Notes: generated by a model not told the origin, from the letters alone. Shown: positions 1 to 6,363, counted from the stretch's first letter. The stretch: DNA of 7,495 nucleotides from an uncultured Prevotellaceae bacterium (GCA_946624335.1 CAMOSA010000119.1:1-7495); one strand, 5' to 3'. A program made the numbers and translations.

Positions 1-70
<70 letters not shown>

Positions 71-83
71 ACGTTGAACAAAC

Positions 84-117
84 CGCAGATGCTTACCGTG
101 AGTGTCTGCGTTTTTTT
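84..117 (+). terminator. Intrinsic terminator of the tRNA-Thr unit
   Basis: A hairpin begins CGCAGA at 84 and closes TCTGCG at 110. Inner pairs, including G-T wobbles, can extend the stem to about 12 bp around a tiny loop. Seven T residues follow at 111-117. This is the classic form of a factor-independent terminator. It sits between the tRNA and mltG and argues against translation starts further upstream for mltG, such as the in-frame ATG at 89 inside the stem. Confidence 0.88.
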
Positions 118-136
118 CATTAAGCAACAAAGCACA

Positions 137-1171
137 ATGATGAAGCCCACGCTGAAGCGTATCCTCCTTTTGTGCCTCGCAGCCATCGCCGTCGTGGCAG
201 CCTTTGCCTGCTTCGCGGCCTGGCGCAGCCTCATATCCTCACCTTTCGATATTGACGAGACAGCCTACATCTATGTCCGGCCCGACGACAGCGAGGAGAA
301 CATCCTCAGTCAGCTGCGTGAGACCGCCCACGCCCGCACACTCAGCGGATGGCACATAGCACGGGCAGTCATCGGATTTACGCCCCGAACTGGTCGTTAT
401 GCCATCGAGCCCGGCGACGGGATGCTCAGCGTCGTTCGGCGCATACGCAACGGACAACAGACGCCCATACGGTTGACCATACCCTCGGTGCGCACGCTCG
501 ATCGCCTGGCCGGTTTCCTCAGCCATAAGCTGATGATGGACTCCGTAGAGGTGGAAGGCTCATTTGCCGACAGCGCCTTCGCCGCCAGCTATGGCTATAC
601 CGTCCAGACCCTGCCCGCCCTTTTCATCCCTAACACTTACGAATTATACTGGGACATCTCCCTCGAGTCCTTCATGCAACGGATGAAGCGGGAGAATGAG
701 TCGTTCTGGCAGAAGGACGACCGCGAGACATTGGCCAAGGAGCTGCACATGACCCATGAGGAGGTCGTCACGCTCGCCAGCATCGTCGACGAGGAGACGG
801 CCGACAACGCTGAGAAGCCACGCGTGGCCGGACTGTATCTCAATCGACTCAGCCAAGGGATTCCACTACAGGCAGACCCTACAGTAAAGTTCGCCACCGG
901 TAATCCTACCCTACGCCGCATCCTCAACACACACCTGCACACCGAAAGTCCCTACAATACGTACCTTCACACGGGACTACCCCCCGGTCCCATCCGAATC
1001 CCGTCGGTAGCCGGCATCGACGCTGTGCTCCGCCACGAGACACACGACTATATCTATATGTGCGCCAAAGAGGACTTCAGCGGCACACACAATTTCGCCG
1101 TCACCTACGCCGAACACCAAGCCAACGCACGACGCTATCAAAAAGCGCTCAACGCAAGAGGCATCAGGTAA
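137..1171 (+). CDS. mltG: Endolytic murein transglycosylase MltG (YceG-like family), 344 aa
   Basis: MltG is an inner-membrane enzyme that cuts nascent glycan strands internally and is thought to help set their length. The protein has a short basic start (KPTLKR), one hydrophobic membrane anchor at about residues 8-29, a periplasmic LysM-like part at about 45-110, and the YceG catalytic domain at about 120-340. Family motifs are visible: ASIVDEET at 214-221, QADPTV at 245-250, SPYNTY at 281-286 and GLPPGPI at 290-296. The glutamate before the threonine of the first motif (E220) is the likely catalytic residue; this is family-based. The length of 344 aa is normal and nothing looks broken. I chose the ATG at 137 (a second ATG follows at 140) because it puts the anchor at the N-terminus and lies after the tRNA terminator; the open frame extends upstream into the tRNA. 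Only 49 bases separate its stop from glnN, so co-transcription is possible. Confidence 0.94.
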   Translation: MMKPTLKRILLLCLAAIAVVAAFACFAAWRSLISSPFDIDETAYIYVRPDDSEENILSQLRETAHARTLSGWHIARAVIGFTPRTGRYAIEPGDGMLSVVRRIRNGQQTPIRLTIPSVRTLDRLAGFLSHKLMMDSVEVEGSFADSAFAASYGYTVQTLPALFIPNTYELYWDISLESFMQRMKRENESFWQKDDRETLAKELHMTHEEVVTLASIVDEETADNAEKPRVAGLYLNRLSQGIPLQADPTVKFATGNPTLRRILNTHLHTESPYNTYLHTGLPPGPIRIPSVAGIDAVLRHETHDYIYMCAKEDFSGTHNFAVTYAEHQANARRYQKALNARGIR

Positions 1172-1185
1172 AGAGACAGACCAAC

Positions 1186-1199
1186 AGACCCGGGGGTCT
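1186..1199. promoter_or_regulatory. Inverted repeat in the mltG-glnN gap, possible operator
   Basis: AGACCC and GGGTCT flank a two-base GG centre, giving a perfect 6-bp dyad 21 bases before the glnN start. No T-run follows, so it is a poor terminator candidate. It could be a regulator site or a leader hairpin controlling glnN. A 6-bp dyad can arise by chance. Confidence 0.3.
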
Positions 1200-1220
1200 T
1201 GATAATCACTACAATATAAT

Positions 1221-3410
1221 ATGTCATCACAGCTAAGATTCCAAGTCGTCGGCGAGGCGTTCAAGAAGCATCCCGTCGAAGTAAAGACCCCAGCGGAACG
1301 CCCGTCGGAGTTCTTTGCCAAATACGTCTTCAACCGCGCCAAGATGAAGTCATTCCTGCCGCCCGAGGTGTATGACAAGATGGTCGACGTCATCGACAAC
1401 GGCGCTACGCTCGACCTGGCGACGGCTGACGTCGTCGCCGCCAGCATGAAGCGATGGGCGATGCACTTAGGGGCAACACATATCACTCACTGGTTCCAGC
1501 CACTCACCGAAGGCACGGCAGAGAAGCACGACGGCTTCGTCGAGCACGACGGCAAAGGAGGGATGATCGAGGAATTCACGGGCAAGCAGCTCGTACAGCA
1601 GGAGCCCGATGCCTCCAGCTTCCCCAGTGGCGGCATACGATCCACCTTCGAGGCACGCGGCTACAGCGCATGGGACCCCTCAAGCCCCGTCTTCGTGATG
1701 GGCGACACGCTGATGATACCCACCGTGTTCATCGCCTATACCGGCGAGGCCCTCGACTTCAAGGCTCCGCTGAAGAAAGCCCTCCACGCTGTCAACAAGG
1801 CTGCCACCGACGTGTGCCACTACTTCTACCCCGACGTGAAGAAAGTCGTTTCCAACCTCGGATGGGAGCAGGAGTATTTCCTCGTCGACGAAGGCCTTTA
1901 CGCCGCACGCCCCGACTTGCTGATGACCGGGCGCACGCTCATGGGACATGACAGCGCCAAGAACCAGCAGATGGACGACCACTACTTCGGTTCCATCCCT
2001 GAGCGTGTGGCCGCCTTCATGAAGGACCTTGAGATACAAGCCCTCAGCCTCGGTATACCCTGCAAGACGCGCCACAACGAGGTCGCGCCCAACCAGTTTG
2101 AGCTCGCGCCCATCTTCGAGGAGACCAACCTGGCCGTCGACCATAATATGCTGTTGATGTCACTGATGAAGAAAGTGGCCCGTAAGCACGGCTTCCGCGT
2201 GTTGCTCCACGAGAAGCCCTTCGCCGGCGTCAACGGCTCCGGCAAGCACAACAACTGGAGCCTCTCGACCGACACGGGAGTCTTACTGCACGCGCCGGGC
2301 AAGACACCCGTCGACAACCTGCGGTTCATCACCTTCATCGTCGAGACCCTGATGGCCGTTTGGCGCCACAACGGACTGCTCAAGGCAAGCATCGTAAGCG
2401 CCACCAACGCCCACCGCCTCGGAGCCAACGAGGCACCTCCCGCCATCATCTCAAGCTTCCTCGGCAAGCAGCTCACGGAAGCCCTCGAGCACCTCGAACA
2501 GGACAGCCCCATCGAAGAGGCACTGGGCGACAAGCATGCCCTCAGCCTCGGCATACCGCAAATACCCGAACTGCTCATCGACAATACCGACCGCAACCGC
2601 ACGTCGCCCTTTGCCTTCACCGGTAATCGCTTCGAGTTTCGTGCCGTCGGCAGCGAGGCCAACTGCGCCAGCGCCATGATTGCCCTCAATGCAGCTGTCG
2701 CCGAAGCCCTGATTGACTTCAAGCAGCGCGTCGATGAGCGCATCGCCAAAGGCGAGGAGACGATGAAAGCCGTGCTGGCTGTCGTGCGCGAGGACATCAA
2801 GGCCTGCAAGCCCATCCATTTCGAAGGCAACGGCTACAGCGACGAATGGAAAGAGGAAGCCGCCCGGCGAGGCCTCGACGTGGAAGCCTCAGTGCCCCTC
2901 GTCATCGACCGCTATCTCGATAAAGACAGCGTCGAGATGTTTGCCAAGACGAACGTCTTCACACGCTCCGAGCTCAAGGCACGCAACGAGATCAAATGGG
3001 AGACCTACACGAAGAAAATACAGATTGAGGCCCGCATCTTCGGCGACCTATGCATGAACCACATCATACCCGTCGCCACACGATACCAGAGCGTCCTGCT
3101 CGAGAATGTCCACCGGATGCGCGAAGTATTCCCTGCCGACACATCCAGTCAGCTGTCCGAGAACAACCTGTCGCTCATCAAGGAGATTGCCGAGCACACC
3201 AACTTCATCACGGCACGCACTTCCGACCTCATCGAAGCACGTCGCGTCGCCAACCGCCTGCACGACGAACGCGAGAAAGCCATCGCCTATCACGACACCG
3301 TGGCACCGCTCATCGAGCAGATCCGCTATCATGTCGACAAGCTGGAGCTCATCGTCGACGACGAGCTATGGCCACTGCCCAAATATCGTGAAATCCTGTT
3401 CATCAGGTGA
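1221..3410 (+). CDS. glnN: Type III glutamine synthetase (GSIII), 729 aa
   Basis: The enzyme makes glutamine from glutamate, ammonia and ATP in the cytoplasm, the entry step of ammonium assimilation. GSIII is a long dodecameric form typical of Bacteroidetes, and 729 aa is the usual length, against about 470 for bacterial GSI. Active-site signatures are present: GWEQEYFLVD at 214-223 and RHNEVAPNQFELAP at 284-297 carry metal-binding glutamates, NGSGKHNNWS at 338-347 carries the substrate-binding glycine-histidine loop, AHRLGANEAPPAI at 397-409 is the catalytic flap, and NRFEFRAVGSEAN at 469-481 is the nucleotide and substrate strand. The C-terminal tail from about 560 is the helical GSIII extension, ending LWPLPKYREILFIR. 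The ATG at 1221 follows an AT-rich leader with no clear Shine-Dalgarno, as is common in this phylum. No TAnnTTTG element is visible in the short gap, so it may share a transcript with mltG. A strong terminator follows 36 bases after the stop. Known GSIII genes respond to nitrogen supply; no such control is proven here. Confidence 0.98.
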   Translation: MSSQLRFQVVGEAFKKHPVEVKTPAERPSEFFAKYVFNRAKMKSFLPPEVYDKMVDVIDNGATLDLATADVVAASMKRWAMHLGATHITHWFQPLTEGTAEKHDGFVEHDGKGGMIEEFTGKQLVQQEPDASSFPSGGIRSTFEARGYSAWDPSSPVFVMGDTLMIPTVFIAYTGEALDFKAPLKKALHAVNKAATDVCHYFYPDVKKVVSNLGWEQEYFLVDEGLYAARPDLLMTGRTLMGHDSAKNQQMDDHYFGSIPERVAAFMKDLEIQALSLGIPCKTRHNEVAPNQFELAPIFEETNLAVDHNMLLMSLMKKVARKHGFRVLLHEKPFAGVNGSGKHNNWSLSTDTGVLLHAPGKTPVDNLRFITFIVETLMAVWRHNGLLKASIVSATNAHRLGANEAPPAIISSFLGKQLTEALEHLEQDSPIEEALGDKHALSLGIPQIPELLIDNTDRNRTSPFAFTGNRFEFRAVGSEANCASAMIALNAAVAEALIDFKQRVDERIAKGEETMKAVLAVVREDIKACKPIHFEGNGYSDEWKEEAARRGLDVEASVPLVIDRYLDKDSVEMFAKTNVFTRSELKARNEIKWETYTKKIQIEARIFGDLCMNHIIPVATRYQSVLLENVHRMREVFPADTSSQLSENNLSLIKEIAEHTNFITARTSDLIEARRVANRLHDEREKAIAYHDTVAPLIEQIRYHVDKLELIVDDELWPLPKYREILFIR

Positions 3411-3445
3411 CCCCTCAAGAAGTAAGCACCATCATCCTTATACGT

Positions 3446-3475
3446 AAAGCCCCGCCAACCTACAGCGGGGCTTTT
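3446..3475 (+). terminator. Intrinsic terminator of glnN
   Basis: AAAGCCCCGC (3446-3455) pairs perfectly with GCGGGGCTTT (3465-3474) around a 9-base loop, with a run of four T residues at the 3' edge. It begins 36 bases after the glnN stop. It could also work weakly in reverse because A residues flank the left arm. Confidence 0.9.
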
Positions 3476-3502
3476 CATTTAACGTAGTTCATAAGTCGCC
3501 CC

Positions 3503-3628
3503 GCACGCCCATGTGTGTCGCCCTGCGAGCCTATGTCCTCCGCGCTGCGAGCCTATGTGTGTCGGCCGGGGCCCGCTCGGCTGTCTATCGTGTCGGCCGA
3601 CGAGCCTGTGAATGTCGGCCGGGGCCCG
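3503..3628. repeat. GC-rich degenerate 22-bp repeats
   Basis: Three contiguous 22-bp units start at 3503, 3525 and 3547. The motif CTGCGAGCCTATGT is identical at 3523-3536 and 3545-3558, and ATGTGTGTCG recurs at 3511 and 3555. A 16-bp word, TGTCGGCCGGGGCCCG, is identical at 3560-3575 and 3613-3628, with a shorter copy (TGTCGGCCG) at 3591-3599. The 27-bp segments 3549-3575 and 3602-3628 differ at only three bases. Small open frames run through it but are most likely by-products of the composition. Confidence 0.75.
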
Positions 3629-3705
3629 TGGTTCGATGGGCGGATAAAAAAGGGCATAACATAGCAGTTGGCACAAAGCGCCAAAAGGACGTGGAATTTA
3701 GACCT

Positions 3706-3863
3706 ATAGCTCATTTTGCTGGATGAAACCTCCCTCAAATGCCGATACCATCAGATGTTTTGAGAGATTCAAACGTTTCAGGGCATAAATCGACGTTTGA
3801 AACTCTCGAAACTCTTGTGAGAATCGGTATTTGAACGGGGTTGCACCCTGCAAAATGAGCTAT
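3706..3863. repeat. 158-bp imperfect foldback element, MITE-like or structured RNA
   Basis: Two 71-bp arms (3706-3776 and 3793-3863) are inverted copies aligned without gaps, matching at 55 of 71 positions by my hand count, around a 16-base centre. The outermost 14 bases, ATAGCTCATTTTGC, match perfectly, as do TTCAAACGT next to the centre and CAAAT and CCGAT blocks between. It has no coding capacity and no clear target-site duplication in the flanks (TTTAGACCT on the left, TGATCCAAA on the right). It fits a miniature inverted-repeat element or a transcribed long hairpin; which one cannot be told from this copy. Confidence 0.75.
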
Positions 3864-3891
3864 TGATCCAAATATTCATGATGAAATATCC

Positions 3892-3957
3892 GAGTCCCAT
3901 TGATGGGAATTGAGAGTCCCACTAGTGGGAATTGTGAGTCCCATTAGTGGGACTCGC
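3892..3957. repeat. Three tandem 22-bp palindromic iterons
   Basis: Units begin at 3892, 3914 and 3936, each starting GAGTCCCA and containing a dyad of the form TCCCA-N4-TGGGA. The middle unit holds a perfect 14-bp palindrome (TCCCACTAGTGGGA). The third unit can pair GAGTCCCA with TGGGACTC. Units 1 and 2 continue with AATTG. The 22-bp period is close to two helical turns, which suits repeated binding of a dimeric protein on one DNA face; that role is an inference. Confidence 0.8.
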
Positions 3958-4005
3958 TGATTGACTTAGGTAACAAAGGTTGAAGACTGTAGCTTAACGA
4001 TTTTA

Positions 4006-4107
4006 GTTGACTACCTTTTGCTTTATTGATGATAAGTGTTGACAGGTTTAATACTAAGTTTTAATCTTCGTTGACTCGAGTTAGCGCTATTGCAATTTGA
4101 TGTTGAC
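4006..4107 (+). repeat. GTTGAC word at exact 32-bp spacing, four copies
   Basis: GTTGAC occurs at 4006, 4038, 4070 and 4102, exactly 32 bp apart each time, about three helical turns. The 26 bases between copies are not alike. TTGAC also occurs at 3961 and GTTGAA at 3979, out of phase. The order may reflect phased protein sites or decayed tandem repeats, or be chance in AT-rich DNA. Confidence 0.45.
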
Positions 4108-4139
4108 ACTTGTCTTTCGGAACAAGGGTGAGGGAGTAA

Positions 4140-4180
4140 AAGGGCGGGCGATCCTGTGAAAGACCGTTAAATCGGCCCTT
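4140..4180. other. Stem-loop bordering the C-rich array
   Basis: AAGGGC (4140-4145) and CGAT (4149-4152) pair with ATCG (4171-4174) and GCCCTT (4175-4180), giving ten pairs with a three-base bulge and an 18-base loop. It directly abuts the C-rich array. On the reverse strand the stem runs into TTTT, so it could act as a weak reverse terminator. Confidence 0.4.
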
Positions 4181-4325
4181 ATCCTACACCTCCTAAACCC
4201 CATCCTACACCCTATCCTACACCCATTCTACGCCCCATTCTACGCCCCATTCTACACCCCATCCTACACCTCGTAGTTTACAGATAATCAAGCAATGAAG
4301 TGCAAAAGGTGTAGGAGTGTAGGAT
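4181..4325. repeat. C-rich 12-bp tandem array with an inverted copy of its left edge
   Basis: Units of the type ATYCTACRCCCC start at 4181, 4202, 4214, 4225, 4237, 4249 and 4261, with a degenerate one (TCCTAAACC) at 4191. The spacing is 11-12 bp in the regular part. The paired unit at the left edge (4181-4199) recurs inverted at 4307-4325 (AGGTGTAGGAGTGTAGGAT on the plus strand) with one indel and few mismatches. The block therefore has repeat-like ends facing each other over about 145 bp. The reverse strand carries six G-tracts of 3-4 bases separated by 8-9 bases. Confidence 0.75.
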
Positions 4326-4415
4326 GAATCCGGAAAAAATAATTTGTATGCAGTGCTTCGCTGGCACTCGCTAACCTTTTATGACCCGAAATGATCCATC
4401 AAACTAACCATAAAT

Positions 4416-4499
4416 GGTGCTGTGCCCTTGTTCTTAAAAGGTGCTACGCACCCTTGTGCACCTCATCGGTTGCACAAGCAGCTACGACGCCATGGCGTC
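4416..4499. repeat. Cluster of short hairpins and palindromes
   Basis: GGTGCTGTGCCCTTG (4416-4430) is a near repeat of GGTGCTACGCACCCTTG (4440-4456). The second copy contains the hairpin GGTGC-TAC-GCACC (4440-4452), followed by TTTT on the reverse strand. Next come an 8-bp stem CTTGTGCA/TGCACAAG (4453-4478) with a 10-base loop and a perfect 14-bp palindrome GACGCCATGGCGTC (4486-4499). No gene is apparent. Confidence 0.5.
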
Positions 4500-4609
4500 T
4501 ACGCTCAGTGGATGGTTGATAACAATTTTCGACCGAGCATGTAGCCATTTCTCGCAGCTATATGTAATCAATGATGTGTTCGGTAGCGGGTAGACGTCCA
4601 TGCGATATT

Positions 4610-4650
4610 TAATGAGAAAGCCGTCCCTTCGGCTGAGATGAAGGGACGGC
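4610..4650 (-). terminator. Intrinsic terminator of the symporter gene
   Basis: GCCGTCCCTTC (4620-4630) and GAAGGGACGGC (4640-4650) form a perfect 11-bp stem with a 9-base loop. Read on the reverse strand, the stem is followed by TTTCTCATT. It lies about 57 bases after the symporter stop. The T-tract is interrupted, but the stem is strong. Confidence 0.8.
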
Positions 4651-4707
4651 ATTCAGTATTCTTCTCACAGAATAATGAGAGAAGAGGTTTATGGCAGCGA
4701 CCTGACT

Positions 4708-6231
4708 TTACTTACGATAGCACGCGAACATACGATCGACATCTGAAGCTGGTAGCTCTGGTGTCACGAGGCTCACGAGCCACACGATGGGGAAACCGCC
4801 AAGCATGGCGATGGCACCGCAGTTGATGGGATTGATAGGATTGCCCATCAACATATTGACGACCGTCAGGCCGACACCCCAGACGAAGCAGGACCAGACG
4901 GCGGCAGGCGTTACGCCACGCCAGTAGAGACCCAGCATGAAGGGAGCCAGGAAAGCACCGGCCAGAGCGCCCCACGAAATGCCCATGAGCTGAGCGATGA
5001 ATGTGGGCGGATTGAGGGCTATCATCAGCGAGATGACGATGAAGAAGACAATGAGGACACGCATGACGACGACCTTACGGCGCTCCACCTTCTCGGAGAC
5101 GACATCGTCGATGGAGCCTTCCTCGACCTCGCCCGGCAGCGACTTCTTGTCGCGATAGATGAGGTCAAGCGTCATCGTGCTGGAACTGGTCAGCACGAGG
5201 GAGGCCAGCGTGGACATCGAGGCAGAGAGGACGAGCAGGACGACGAGGGCTATGAGCACGTCGGGCAGCGTCACCAGCATAGACGGCACGATGCTGTCGA
5301 AGGCGATCTTGCCGTTCTCGCCAATCACAGGGTCATACAAACGGCCGAAACCGCCGAGGAAGTAGCAGCCACCGGCCACGATAAAGGCGAAGATCGTCGA
5401 GATGATGGTGCCACGGCGGATGGCGCTCTCGTCGGTGATGCTGTAGAACTTACCCACCATCTGCGGCAGACCCATCGTGCCGAGAGAGGTCAGGATGACG
5501 ACACCCAACAGGCCCCATGGATCAGGACCGAACCACGATGCAAAGGGACCGGGAACAACGGTCGAACCGTCGGCGGGGATGGTGGCCAGCTTGCTGACTG
5601 CTGTGCCCAGGCCTCCCTGAGCAGCGATGACGGCAGCGATGACGGCGATGATGCCGAAGAGCATGATGATGCCCTGGATGAAGTCGTTCATCGCCGTGGC
5701 TTTGTAACCGCCGAAGATGACATAGACAGCGGTGAAGGCCGCCATGCCGATGACGCAGTATTCGTAGGGGATGCCAAAGCCCATCTCAAAGAGCGTGGAG
5801 ATACCCTTGTAGACACCGGCGGTGTAAGGGATCAGGAACACGAAGGCAATGATGGATGCCACGACGCGAAGGCTCTGACTGCCAAAGCGTGTGCCGAAGA
5901 AATCGGGCATCGTGCGGCTCTCGATGTGCTGCGTCATGAGCTTGGTGCGACGGCCCAAGAGGAGCCACGCCAGCAGCGAACCGATGACGGCGTTGCCCAC
6001 GCCGATCCACGTCGACGACAGGCCGTACTTCCAACCGAACTGACCGGCATAACCGACAAAGACGACAGCAGAGAAATAGGAGGTGCCGTAGGCGAAAGCG
6101 GTCAGCCAAGGACCTACAGAACGGCCGCCGAGCACGAAACCGTCGACGGAGCTGGCCTGCTTGCGGGAATAGATACCCACGCCTACCATCACGGCCAGAA
6201 AGATGATGGTCAGGAGAACTTTGATAAACAT
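4708..6231 (-). CDS. Sodium:solute symporter family (SSS, PutP-like) transporter, 507 aa
   Basis: This inner-membrane protein belongs to the LeuT-fold SSS family, which imports a solute with Na+. Hydrophobic segments recur from residue 2 to about 490, consistent with about 12-13 helices. Visible signatures are GGRSVGPWLTA near 35-45, FGGYKATAMNDFIQG near 173-187, and SASMSTLASL at 336-345. The Ser-Thr of that last motif falls at 340-341, the same numbers as the Na+-binding pair of E. coli PutP. However, PutP Asp55 aligns with Tyr52 here (in AYGTSYFSA), so a proline symporter label is not safe and the substrate is unknown. A charged cytoplasmic loop lies at about 361-388, and the tail ends DRMFACYRK. 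I chose the ATG at 6231; an in-frame TTG at 6246 adds five residues and is less likely. The gene lies downstream of the porin on the same strand, with its own -7 element and a terminator after the stop. Confidence 0.93.
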   Translation of the reverse strand: MFIKVLLTIIFLAVMVGVGIYSRKQASSVDGFVLGGRSVGPWLTAFAYGTSYFSAVVFVGYAGQFGWKYGLSSTWIGVGNAVIGSLLAWLLLGRRTKLMTQHIESRTMPDFFGTRFGSQSLRVVASIIAFVFLIPYTAGVYKGISTLFEMGFGIPYEYCVIGMAAFTAVYVIFGGYKATAMNDFIQGIIMLFGIIAVIAAVIAAQGGLGTAVSKLATIPADGSTVVPGPFASWFGPDPWGLLGVVILTSLGTMGLPQMVGKFYSITDESAIRRGTIISTIFAFIVAGGCYFLGGFGRLYDPVIGENGKIAFDSIVPSMLVTLPDVLIALVVLLVLSASMSTLASLVLTSSSTMTLDLIYRDKKSLPGEVEEGSIDDVVSEKVERRKVVVMRVLIVFFIVISLMIALNPPTFIAQLMGISWGALAGAFLAPFMLGLYWRGVTPAAVWSCFVWGVGLTVVNMLMGNPINPINCGAIAMLGGFPIVWLVSLVTPELPASDVDRMFACYRK

Positions 6232-6273
6232 TGTTTGAGGACCCAATCCCCGCTTCCCTTCTCATAAGGATAG

Positions 6274-6281
6274 CAAATGTA
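6274..6281 (-). promoter_or_regulatory. Bacteroidetes-type -7 promoter element of the symporter gene
   Basis: The reverse strand reads TACATTTG, a full match to the TAnnTTTG -7 consensus of Bacteroidetes. It would start transcription near 6267, leaving a leader of about 35 bases before the ATG at 6231. No clear TTTG -33 element is seen at the usual distance, so an activator may be needed. Confidence 0.55.
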
Positions 6282-6300
6282 GCTGTGAGGCAACGGGGAG

Positions 6301-6350
6301 TTGAGGGTAATTTTATTGTTGAAGGGAATAGTTATTATGATTGAGGGTAG
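6301..6350 (-). promoter_or_regulatory. Three TTGAGGGTA-like direct repeats upstream of the symporter promoter
   Basis: On the plus strand TTGAGGGTAA (6301-6310), TTGAAGGGAATA (6319-6330) and TTGAGGGTAG (6341-6350) recur about every 18-22 bp. Relative to the predicted start near 6267 they lie at roughly -35 to -85, a usual place for activator sites. The binding role is an inference. Confidence 0.35.
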
Positions 6351-6363
6351 CGAGACGAGGATG

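Larger units (their letters stand above)
3411..4707. other. Gene-free convergent intergenic region packed with repeats
   Basis: About 1.3 kb separates the convergent ends of glnN and the symporter gene. Short open frames exist near 3479-3738, but they overlap GC-rich repeats, differ in strand, lack convincing starts and resemble nothing I recognise. The stretch holds the glnN terminator, GC-rich 22-bp repeats, a 158-bp foldback, three palindromic iterons, a 32-bp phased GTTGAC series, a stem-loop, a C-rich 12-bp array, a hairpin cluster and the symporter terminator. Composition changes sharply, from very GC-rich at about 3500-3640 to AT-rich at about 3650-4140. In 4326-4415 and 4500-4609 I see nothing specific. 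Confidence 0.8.

Noticed and set aside
1982..2830. 282-codon open frame antisense to glnN
   Set aside because: It lies wholly inside a well-supported gene, its translation has no recognisable domain, and GC-biased third positions commonly open antisense frames. Other antisense and shifted frames within glnN, mltG and the symporter were dropped for the same reason.
3479..3738. Short open frames on both strands in the GC-rich block (61-71 codons)
   Set aside because: They overlap one another and the repeats, have Arg/Pro/Gly-rich composition from GC-rich DNA, and lack supporting start context.
4006..4107. Integron attC-like sites suggested by GTTGAC
   Set aside because: The attC core needs GTTRRRY; here the sixth base is C, and no paired RYYYAAC sites or cassette genes were seen.
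3892..4133. Possible CRISPR array (22-bp units or 32-bp GTTGAC period)
   Set aside because: The 22-bp units are contiguous with no spacers, and the 32-bp series conserves only six bases. No cas gene is present.
4638..4826. 62-codon forward open frame over the symporter terminator and 3' end
   Set aside because: It overlaps a strong terminator stem and the symporter coding region antisense, with no protein-like features.
6232..6246. TTG start adding five residues to the symporter
   Set aside because: The ATG at 6231 is a stronger start and puts the first membrane segment directly at the N-terminus.
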